NCBI GenBank assembly: GCA_963281255.1
Contig: OY725500.1
Span: 3,963,184 to 4,027,183 of the forward strand
DNA length: 64,000 bases
DNA from: Aphrocallistes beatrix
Lineage: Eukaryota > Porifera > Hexactinellida > Sceptrulophora > Aphrocallistidae
Direction of reading: 5' to 3'
Positions 30,342-40,400 of this stretch are shown here, in pieces (position 1 is the stretch's first letter; each line of letters starts with the position of its first letter). Both the position numbers and the translations under genes were made by a program. The notes beneath the pieces were generated by a model. The model was not told the origin of the DNA. It saw only the letters and a program-made list of their open reading frames with translations, and ran no database searches.

Positions 30342-30521
30342 GGCCTATTAATATTATAGCTTTGTATTATGATAGATTGTAAACTTAAGTGATAGAAATT
30401 ACTCGCAAGTTATTTACTTCAATAATTGAAAGTAACTTGTCTTATTTCACAATGGTTTTGCAATAAAAATTTTACAATTCAAAAATCTGAAGACCGGCCA
30501 ATACTTATGGGACACCCTGTA

Positions 30522-31045
30522 TATACACGTATATACATTAATTAATCGAGTTTTAATAGTAAGGATATCTGTAACGAATTGATTGAAGAAACTGCCAGGC
30601 ATTGAAAGCTGATTTTTGGCATGTGGGAGTCTTTTGGCTATGGCTCCACTAAGTCCTGAGCTCAGACGAAAATGTCAACTTATCATAGAATTATGACGTC
30701 ATTGTCACCTTTTTTATAATTAGAAATTTCAGTTTTTCGATCATAACTCAGCCATTTTAAGTGATAGAAGGCTGAAATTTAAATAGAATGTGTATATTAA
30801 TATACCTCACATATGATACAACTATCATCAAAATCACTCTGTTATGACGTCATCATTACGCAACAAAATTTTAAAAATTGGCAAATTTGGCGATTTTTCG
30901 TGCGATATCGATTATAACAGTAGGACAGACGAATTTAGAGATATTATCTACCTTATAGTTAATCAATGTGAGCCTAGGCGCCTCTGGCGGACACTTTGTG
31001 TCCGCCAGCCGCACAGCGAAAGCAAGCAAAGCGCGCTTGTAGCAA
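30522..31045 (+). repeat. Inverted-repeat unit U, right copy
   Basis: Opposite-orientation partner of 22862-23337 and placed between the mariner end and ACSBG copy 2. It contains the same GTGAGCCTAGG, CGGACACTTTGTGTCCG hairpin and ATGACGTCATCATTACGC landmarks, with many substitutions. A 109-codon open frame across it has no recognisable domain and is not called. Confidence 0.75.
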
Positions 31046-31184
31046 ATAAATCAAATCAAATCAATTGTTTCAATTTTTTAAAAAAATACGATGCAGTCCA
31101 ATCGTGTTGTTACCGCGTACGTACAGCTAACGCTAAAGCTGCAGCTTTCATTCTTTCGTCTAGATTTTATTGAATCTGCATAGT

Positions 31185-34005
31185 ATGGCTGGTGAATCTG
31201 CAAACTGGGTGTGTGAACCTGATGCTGAGCTACCAATCAAGGTAGGGGCAGACGGTCCTGCTGCACTCACGCCTCTCACTGTCCCGCAGTTGTTCAAGCA
31301 GAACTGTGCCAAATACGGAGATAAGAATGCGCTGAATGTGAAGAGGGACGGGAAATGGGAAGCCACCAGCTACGCTCAGTATTATGAGCAGAGTGTGAAG
31401 CTAGCGAAATCTCTCCTGGCGATTGGTGTGAAGCAGTTCCAAGGTGTCTCCATCATGGGTTTCAACTCTCCCGAATGGATGATTGCTAACATCGGCGCCA
31501 TCTTAGCCGGTGCGTTAGCTACTGGTATCTACTCCACGAATAACTTGGAAACGACGAAATACATTCTGGAGAATTCGTGTTGTCGTGTTGCGTTTGGAGG
31601 TCACAGCTTGCTGTTGGAGCAACTGCTGGAGGCTGGGAAAGGAGTGGACGGAATGAAGGTAGTGCAGTATGTCCCTGGTCCAGTGGAGCAGTCTTTGAAG
31701 GAGAAGGGTGTCCTCAGTTGGGACGAATTCCTCCAACTCGGCAAGGTATGCTGACTGAATTGCATACTAGCTACAAGTTTCAATATTAGCTAGACTACTG
31801 TTGTAATATTGTTCTACTTTAGGATGTTAAAAGCGAAGCTGTGGAGAGCGTAATGTCATCTCAGAAGCCTGGACAGTGTTGCACTCTAATCTACACTTCA
31901 GGAACTACTGGAGTGCCAAAGGTGAGTGAAATTGTACATCATTAACTGAGTAAGGTCTTGTAATGATGACAGATGTAGGAAAATATTGAGTTTTTAAGTC
32001 TACTGCTAGGTGTTCTTGTAGTGTTCGACTTGATGCGATTGATTACCTTCAATTCGAGTTATTCCTTTTCTAGGGAGTGATGTTAAGTCACGATAATTGT
32101 ACTTGGACTACAGCCGTGATAACTGAAACCTATAAATTTACATCGGTATGTTATAAAAGTATAATTTTTGTGATTTCAATGTATACTACTTTTCCGTTTC
32201 TTTCAGGATGCGAGCATAGTCAGCTATCTTCCTCTTAGCCACATTGCCGGTCAAATATTGGTAAGTCTTCTAATAGACAAATTGAATTCAGATATTGGTA
32301 GTTTTGATCTTCTCAAATTTTGTAGGATATCTATTCCCCTATCCAAACTGGATGTAAGGTTTTCTTCGCTCAGCCTGATGCTCTGAAAGGGACACTCGTC
32401 GAAACCCTCAAGGTGATTTGTCTGATTCTGAATTTGTAACAATTGAATATCCACCTCTATTTAAATCCCAGCATCACTTTAGGAAGTTGAACCATCTCAT
32501 TTCTTGGGTGTGCCCCGAGTATGGGAGAAGATGAAGGAAAAGATTGAACCAGCGTTCAAGGCGGGAAAGTAAGTTTTAGGCTAGGGAGTAGGCCGTTAAA
32601 ATGAATGAATTTCTGTACTATTAGCATGATCGATTCTATGTAGAGTACCTGCCGCAGCTGTGAAACAAGTGTTAGGACTCGGTAAATCAGAGCTATTGGT
32701 AAGTAAGATAAATTAATTTTTACAAATCGATGGAATAATTTTATTTATCATTCGTTGTGTTAGATCACAGCATCAGCTCCAACTCCACTCGAAGTTTTAG
32801 AATTCTTCGATAGTGTTAACATGCCTATATGTAATGTATACGGGTGTAGCGAGAATTCGGGCCCAGCTACCATGAGTACCAAAGATGCCAATAAATATGG
32901 ATCAGTTGGGAAAAGATTGCTGGGTACCGAAACTAGAATCGATAAGCCAGATAGGTTTGTACTTGTCTCCAGCAGCACTATTCAACATCTTAGTACCAAT
33001 ACTGTACAGGCTTCTCAACTCTCACGATCTCATCGTGTGTCTCATGATTTTCGCTGTTATTTGATACCATTACTCCGCTTTAGAACTACTGTTCGTATAC
33101 TACTTTAGCATAGCTCACGATTTGCCACATGCCATCACACGATTCAGTTAGATTACAGGTTGAGAGGCCTGAATACTATATGTATATCTAATATATCAAT
33201 TTAATGTATGTGTAGTGATGGTGAAGGGGAGATCTGTCTGAAAGGGAGGAACATATCGATGGGTTATCTGAAATCTCCTGATAAAACCAAAGATGTGATC
33301 GATGAGGATGGCTGGTATCACACTGGAGACATAGGTCGTATTGACAAGGAAGGTCTGTATGCACAATACAGTAAATATCATGAATAATTACCAGATACAA
33401 CATAAACATGTCATGGAACGGAAACTTGTAGAAAGGGGAACTGAAATGATTTCTTTCTATCTAGGATTTGTCTGGGTAACTGGTCGACTCAAGGAGTTGA
33501 TTATCACGTCAGGCGGGGAGAACATAGCACCGGTCTCAATCGAGCAAGAAATGAAGAAAGAACTCCGTCTGTGCTCCTACTGTATCGTTGTAGGAGATGC
33601 GAGGAAATACCTTGGCATGCTAGTGACACTCAAGAGCAAGATTGATGAGAAGGGACTGGCTACTGACGAGTTGGACGATGAGGCTGTGGGTATCTGTAAG
33701 GGGCTGGGTGCAGAGGTGAGTAAGGTGAGTGAAGCGATGGAGAGTGTTCCTGTCAAGAAGTACATTCAGGAGGGAATCAATAGGGCGAATGAGAGGGCAA
33801 TTTCTAACGCCGCGAGAGTACAGGTATGACCGTGAACTTGATCTTAACTTGAATGGAGAGTTAGTGTTGAATTTGTTTGTAGAAATATGGCATTCTTCCT
33901 CGCGACTTGTCCATTCCAGCTGGCGATCTCACCCCCACTGCTAAGCTGAAGCGAGGCCACGTCGCAAAGAAGTATGCCGAAGTAATCGAGTTACTTTACA
34001 AATAG
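31185..34005 (+). CDS. ACSBG: Bubblegum-type very-long-chain acyl-CoA synthetase, copy 2
   Basis: Eleven exons: 31185-31745, 31823-31921, 32074-32145, 32207-32260, 32326-32412, 32483-32568, 32644-32698, 32764-32954, 33216-33352, 33465-33823, 33883-34005; 607 aa, every exon the same length as in copy 1. All catalytic landmarks match copy 1. Visible protein differences include Gly-Glu for Gly-Lys near the N-terminus, VITET for VLAET, MSTKDANK for ISTKDVNK, KGRNISMG for KGRHVLMG and WVTGR for WITGR, so both appear to be under coding constraint. Introns are almost identical too (intron 1 is the same base for base), except for a 165-bp insertion in intron 8. Homology to copy 1 begins ~18 bp before the ATG and ends ~10 bp after the stop. 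Confidence 0.93.
33007..33171. mobile_element. 165-bp MITE present only in ACSBG copy 2 intron 8
   Basis: Ends CAGGCTTCTCAACTCT and GTTGAGAGGCCTG are inverted repeats; AATACTGTA (32998-33006) and AATACTATA (33172-33180) are a near-perfect 9-bp target duplication. Copy 1 has an empty site with the uninterrupted ACCAATACTGTATATC sequence. hAT or MuDR-like, undecided. Confidence 0.8.
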
Positions 34006-34847
34006 TTCGGATTCATTTAGCTCAAGTGTTATTTAGATTTATTAACTTTCCATGTGTTTACGAGAAAACTACTTTTGTTTTCGAAACACTATTCTTGTGT
34101 TTGACACCATTGTAGTTGCAAAATATAATTTCCTATATGTATTAGTTGTCGAGTTAATGAATAAATATGATTAAACTTAGATTTTCTTAAAGGAAACGAC
34201 CGAAACAAGAGAGATTTTGTATAATTCAAAATTTGAATAATACACTATTCTTCACCATTTCAATGAATTCGTTAGAATAATTTATGTATCCTTTACTTTG
34301 ATTTATTTACTGGTATCTACAAAACAAAATTTTAAATGTAAGAACTAACATCCAGCTCTGAAATAGTTGTAGTTCTGAATTAACTCACGTAAAGGAGATA
34401 GCATCTGAGAGTCTGAATTATAATAATAAATATCAATTTCATTCTTAATTATCAAGAATATGGAGTGAAGTATTGTAATTGCTTTAGTCTACATTCCAAC
34501 AATGTAACCATTAAGAAACCCACAAACTTGAATAAACGCTTCGCCATTTTCTCCTCCACGAAAAATACTCAAATTAATTTTTTTAAATCTTAAAAATCAA
34601 TTGATTGAAATCGTACATTTATATTCATTTGCAGATTCATTTTCAGGGGGGTACCAGTGCCGATTTAATAGTTATCTAGGGGAGGCATAAGGACAAAAAT
34701 TTAAAGAACCCCTGATCTTAGATAATATTTTCCAGAAAGTTCCCTTGAAATAATTGAGAAATGAGTCATGCTGATGTCTTAAGTAAAAATAAACCATAAT
34801 GATGTACAGTGTCAGACTCAGTCCAAGATAAATAACAAGCATCACAA
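34006..34847. other. Intergenic region between ACSBG copy 2 and ENKD1-like gene
   Basis: About 840 bp between two converging genes. AT-rich; contains AATAAA-like signals (e.g. near 34162) but no supported gene or repeat. Confidence 0.5.
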
Positions 34848-35735
34848 TCAATCTTGTTTCACGTAAACTCTCCTTCTCGAGAATATTTTGATTGCGTCAT
34901 CAATCTCAGCCAGTTTATTCTCGAGTAGCGATTTCTTCTGTGCACCTTTCAAGGTGTCAGTTCGCATTGGGAGGCATTTCAACTCTTCCAACAGTTCAGC
35001 TTTGTTCTTAGAAAGCAGATTCAGTGTTTCAACGCGTTCTGAATCCGGCATTGCCACGTGTCCAGGGGGACAGTTCGGATCGGGCAGTTTTGAAATGCGC
35101 TCCACTTCGACTTTGTGCCATTCATCTTGGCGCCTGCGAAGGTATGTCGGTATTGACCCACGTTTATACACACGGAGATTCCGTTCCTCTTTTTCTTCTA
35201 CCTCGCGGATTTTCTCAGCGCTCGGCGGCCTACGGACATGGAAATCCGCTGCCTGTTTGTTGTTCAGAGCGATGAAATTCTTCTGAGGTGTAAGCGGTCG
35301 GGTTGTAGAGGCGGTGGACGCAGGTCGCAAGACGTCCCCCAATCGAGAGGGAGTATCGCGGTACTTGATAGCTGACTTTATGACAGGTTGTTTCTTTTCA
35401 ACCGGGGGTTCCAATTTTGTCTGTGTGTATCGCTCGATGTCTCTTACGTGGCGAAAATTCGCTTTTAGATAATCCTTTTTCGCGGGTTTCTTAGATGTAT
35501 AGGGTCTCACTTCGGTCTGGAAGAGAATTCCTACTGTACCCGAATGATGGTGTCTCGCGATTTCTGCCGCCTCCGGACGTACTCGTCCGGCGGGCTGGTA
35601 ATCAACGCGAGAACTCTGGGATCCGTACTGGGTCAAGGGTCTCGAGGGAAGAATCTCAAACCCTGGATCATTGGGTATGGTGTTTCGAACTCCTCGTCTT
35701 GAAAGAGGCTTAGAATCGATGGTCCAGTTAGACAT
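34848..35735 (-). CDS. ENKD1: Enkurin-domain protein, ENKD1-like
   Basis: 295 aa in a single exon. The C-terminal ~95 residues form an enkurin domain: LRRRQDEWHKVEVERISKLP, then DPNCPPGHVAMP, a TLNLLSKNKAELLEELKCLP helix, PMRTDTL and the closing IKIFSRRRVYVK. The DPNCPPGH version and an upstream KKDYLKANFRHVRDIER segment resemble ENKD1 more than enkurin itself. In known animals ENKD1 binds microtubules at centrosomes and ciliary bases and influences spindle orientation and ciliogenesis. The N-terminal half is basic, Pro/Arg-rich and probably disordered. The minus-strand sequence TCGTTTTAG ends one base before the ATG, a possible splice acceptor. Enkurin-family identity is firm; the exact orthologue is inferred. 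Confidence 0.78.
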   Translation of the reverse strand: MSNWTIDSKPLSRRGVRNTIPNDPGFEILPSRPLTQYGSQSSRVDYQPAGRVRPEAAEIARHHHSGTVGILFQTEVRPYTSKKPAKKDYLKANFRHVRDIERYTQTKLEPPVEKKQPVIKSAIKYRDTPSRLGDVLRPASTASTTRPLTPQKNFIALNNKQAADFHVRRPPSAEKIREVEEKEERNLRVYKRGSIPTYLRRRQDEWHKVEVERISKLPDPNCPPGHVAMPDSERVETLNLLSKNKAELLEELKCLPMRTDTLKGAQKKSLLENKLAEIDDAIKIFSRRRVYVKQD

Positions 35736-35811
35736 GCTAAAACGAATATACCGTAACCAATAATACTAAGCAACAGTGTCCAAATGTACCGAATGGTAGC
35801 TCTATACATAC

Positions 35812-36022
35812 ATGCAAACCCTCCCGTTTTAGGCGGGACATCCTGCTTTTTTCATTCTCTTATTGAGCTAATCTTCAGGAGTTTCCCATTTTTATATGAA
35901 ATTTCCCTCTTATGTCCCGCTATTTTTGATTCTATATATAATTTTTTATTGCTACCCGCAATGTTCCTCGAAATTCAACGCCGCGTCCCGCTTTTATCGT
36001 GGCTCAAGTTGGCATGTACATG
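35812..36022 (-). repeat. Dispersed repeat, second copy
   Basis: About 210 bp, in opposite orientation to the copy at 14007-14176. On the minus strand it begins ATGCCAACTTGAGCCACGAT and ends near GGGAGGGTTTGCATGTATG. It is longer than the other copy by an insertion near the first third. It begins ~80 bp upstream of the ENKD1-like start codon. Confidence 0.7.
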
Positions 36023-37449
36023 TAACGTATATATTTATGTAGAAAATAAAATTTACTTAGATAATCCCTTGATTAAATAAAAGTGACCAATGAAGTGAGG
36101 AGTTTCAATAATAGGCATTATCTTGCGAATTAGTGAAATAGAAATGGCATTTTACACTCGAATCGGTCTGGGACAAAATAGAAGACTTCGAATGAAAAGC
36201 ATTGAATTGTATGTCATAGATAATGAATTCTTTTGAACACTTTGCATGATGATAGCTTTGAGCGTTGTAACTTGTATAGCTTGTTTATAAAAGCTTACAT
36301 CTGTTTTTTTATCGAAACTAGTCTAGAATCTGTTCAAAGAGTTGATACAACTAATTAGTGAAATACATGAAAGTTAGAGGTTGGAGGTAAAACCTTAAAA
36401 ATACTTTGAAGGGACAAGGAGTTTTCTCTGAAAGTTTTCTCCAGCTGTACTCTGTAATGGTAATTAGGTTTGCCAATTAATTTATATGCGAGTGTATTTC
36501 GTAGAAAGAATACTGATACGAACTATTATTTAATGCAAATCTGTGTAGGCGATGAGTATACACTTCTAACAAAATTAATTATCATTACTAAGTGATAATG
36601 AACCCGTTTGTATAAAACAAAAGATGCGACTAATATGTTGAGAACTCTTGGATTACTAATAAATAAATCAAACAATACAGCTGACGGAGCCAGCAGCTGA
36701 TCTGTGCTAACAATGGTTATTGGAAACTATGAACCCAAACCGTATCAGGATACTAATTACCACTCTCACCAATGCATTGATGGTATTACATGTCGACACT
36801 ATTACAAGACACAGTGATGAATCAGAAACATTGCATTTTTCTTGTTTCCTTCTTAATTGTCTAATATAAAAAGATTAGTTGATAGTTTCTCTCTAGAGAA
36901 TTTTAGAAATTAGAATATAGATATTTAGACAAATTTACTGCTCGCAATATATAAACGAGCTAAACATTGTTGTAACAAATTGTAGCGTAAGAGAAGTTCG
37001 TTCAAGCTCCCCAAAATCATGGAAATAAATTGATTTAATTTATACACAGAATTGATGTTTCAATTGATGTGATTACTTGCATTACTCACATTTGGATGTA
37101 GAGAGGTCGCGGAATCAATTAAATACATTTTTTCGTGTTTTCAAATAAGGTGACAACCCTAGCCTGTGGGCACAATTGTTGGCCACACATACGTATATCT
37201 TCATAGATATTCAGTATTACTTTTCAAAACCAATTTGTCACTGGGAAAGGAGTCATTTCACATCAGTAAAAAAACTTCTTCACATGAAAGATTTCCTGGT
37301 AAAAATTTTTGACATCTATTCCTCGAGAACCTAGAACTATAACTTTACGATTAGGCATTTATTTTAGTTCGAATCTACATATACTGATTCCTGAATATAT
37401 TTCTATGTAGCTGTCTTATTAGCTAAATCTTGATGTGAATATTCCACAG
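36023..37449. other. 1.4-kb intergenic region upstream of the ABCA gene
   Basis: No open frame with coding character and no repeat I can define. It must hold the ABCA promoter. Just before the first usable ATG (37450) the sequence is TATTCCACAG, a possible splice acceptor, so the 5' UTR may be spliced. Confidence 0.5.
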
Positions 37450-40400
37450 ATGTACGGACAGAAACTGCTCCTCCAATTCTTCCTGCTGCTGTGGAAGAAT
37501 TTTCTCCTCCAGTTCAGGAGACCAATTGGAACCATTTTTGAAGTTTTAATTCCAATTTTCGGAGTTCTGGTTCTTGTTATTCTCCGTTTTGCAGTGGCGC
37601 CTACAGATCAAACAAAATGTTTTAGCACTTTTGATGGCACAAATTTACAATACAATCCTACAGTCAACCCCACCATTCCAGCTCTGGTGTCAGCAAGCCT
37701 ATCTAACATCTCAACTTGTAATTTCACATATTTTTACACTCCAAATTCTACAGAAATCGGTTCAATAGTGAGTAGAACGAAACAGATTTTGTCTATTCCT
37801 AATTTATCAATCGAACTTGTCCCGACACAGAGCGAACAAGAAATGGAGAGACTCTCTCTAGATATTTTCAATCGGATCAACATCTCAGATCCTATCAGCA
37901 ACCCTTATCTCTGTCATAACACATTGAGAAGATTTGGGTGAGTAATCTGTGGGGAATTTATAATTTTATCGTATTATATACTCGATTAATCCCCCCCCAA
38001 AGGGTATTAAAAATCTTTTGCTATCCATTAGAATAAATATTAACGGTAAATTATTTTCTACCATTTATCGAATCACTCGTGTGGTTATATTCATTGAAAA
38101 GTCTCATTTCTGAAAATTAATTTTTCATCAGATGGTTAGAAATTAATAATCGCCCCCGGTTACTTATTGATTTTCCACTAAATTTAACATGGGATTGGGC
38201 CGTGATGATACTCTTATCATATCTCTAGAATCTACAGACCTATTGTAGCAGGACTGGTATTCGATCGGATGGAAGATGACATAGAAGTGACTATCCGCCT
38301 CAACCAAGTACGTCCAGATTCCACCTTGAATTGGAGAACAGACCAAGTGGACCCTGCATTCAGTGTCCCTGGTCCTCGTACCGCGCCTAACATCTACCTC
38401 CGTGAAGGGTTTCTAACTCTACAAGACGCGTTGGTGCAATCCATCATAGCTTCCAAAATTCCAAACCAGACCAACCCCAATAAAGTCCTTCCCATCGATG
38501 CTAGACAGTTCCCATATCCTAAATACGTCTCTGATTTCTTCTTACTTGGTCTAAGCATTCTTCTGCCGCTGTTACTCGTCTTCAGTTTCATATACACAGC
38601 TGGCATTGTGACGAAGGAAATTGTTTTAGAAAAACAGACACGTTTACGCGAATCCATGAAGATGATGGGACTCTCGAATTGGGTGAATTGGCTCGCTTGG
38701 TTCACGAAGCAACTCATCTTCATGATACTCATCGTCCTCGTTATAGCATTACTGCTTCGCTTCTGTAGAATTTTCAGTTTGACAAACTTCTTCATTACTT
38801 TCATCTGGCTAATGCTGTACGTCATATCTCTAATCACACTATCCTTCTTGGTCAGTACATTCTTCACGTCAGCTCGCCTCGCACTCTTAGTCTCGTTCCT
38901 GGTTTGGTTTATGACGTACTTTCCGTATTTTTTCATCTTCACTAGTTATAATGATCTTCCGTTGTACGCTAAAATCCTAGCTTGCCTATTAGGCAACACT
39001 TGCATGGCAATGTCGACGAATATTTTCGTGTCGCGTGAGATAGAAGGCACAGGGATTACATGGAGTAATATCGGTTCACCAACTAGTACAACTGACGCAT
39101 TCAACCTCTTGCACGTCTTCGCAATGTTAATCTTAACATCCATTGTCCAGTCTGTACTAACTTGGTATCTAGATGAAGCCCTACCGAGGAAGTATGGGTT
39201 ACGAAAGCCGTTTTATTTTCCATTCACCACTTCCTACTGGTGCGGTCGTTCTTTTAACTTCTTTGGAGACACTAAGGTCACAGCTGTCGATAGGGTGCCT
39301 GGGCTATTGGATGCGTTTGAACATGAGCCAGCCGATGCTGATGTCGGGATTCGAATATGTAATTTGACTAAGAAATACTCGCGTAAAAAGACCGCTTTAA
39401 ATTCGCTATCATTGAACATGTACAGAGGCCAGATAACTGCGTTGTTGGGACATAACGGAGCTGGAAAGAGTACGCTTATATCTCTGCTAACTGGTCTCTT
39501 CCCTCCGACAAAAGGTGAACCGTACATTAGGCAATTATCATGTTTCTAGAGAAATTTTCGCACATTTTCAACTCTCTTATTCTACCTAGGTAACGCTTAC
39601 ATTGAAGAGATGGACATACTCCGAGACATGGACAGCATACGTAACCACCTGGGCATATGTCCTCAGTCTAACATCCTGTTTGATAGACTCACTGTCAAAG
39701 AACATCTCCACTTCTTCATACACCTGAAAGGGATATGGAATTGGAAACAAGCTAAAACGCAGGTTTTAGAGATGTTAACTGATATGAAACTCGGAGATAA
39801 AGTGAATACTCTCTCCCATCAGCTGTCAGGAGGCATGAAGAGGAGGCTGTCAGTGGGGTTAGCTCTGATCGGGGATACTAAAGTCATCATACTCGATGAG
39901 CCAACTTCAGGTATTCATCTTTGAGTTTATTAATACGTATAAGGATTCTTATATCTACTAAATTAGTGCCTATACTACACTCCAACTATATTGATCTGCG
40001 AACAAGATTGACAAAGTCATAACTAAACATAATTTCGTTGTTGGCACTGCAACAAAATAAATGTACGTATGATCACATATTCCAGAAAAATTGGGGGCCC
40101 AAAGCTCCCCCAGACCCCCCCCCCCCCCTGTTCCTACGCCCATTATTCCATTAGCTGGGAAATTGATATTTTGTAAAAACATGGATTGACAATGCTTAGA
40201 GAGAAACACTTTTATTTCGAAATTTCAACTATTCTTGTTTTTTAAAAAATACTTGTGTTTTATAGGTGTTGATCCATACGCTCGTAGAACGACATGGGAC
40301 CTGCTACTGAAGTACAAAGAGAACCGCACCATGCTCCTCACCACGCACCACATGGACGAAGCAGATATTTTGGGAGATAGGATCGCTATCCTGTCGGAAG

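Larger units (their letters stand above)
23340..30519 (-). mobile_element. Mariner/Tc1-type DNA transposon, interrupted by a Ginger element
   Basis: Inverted ends AGGGTGTCCCATAAGTATTG plus GCCGG are found at 23341-23365 and, complemented, at 30494-30518, flanked by TA (23338-23339 and 30520-30521). Removing the 5.8-kb inserted Ginger and one 4-bp duplication leaves about 1.38 kb with one transposase gene, a normal size for an autonomous element. The outer ends remain well matched, so the insertion history can be read cleanly. Confidence 0.88.

Noticed and set aside
30844-31173. 109-aa frame in repeat unit U beside ACSBG copy 2
   Set aside because: It lies in a diverged repeat whose other copy has shifted frames; no sign of constraint.
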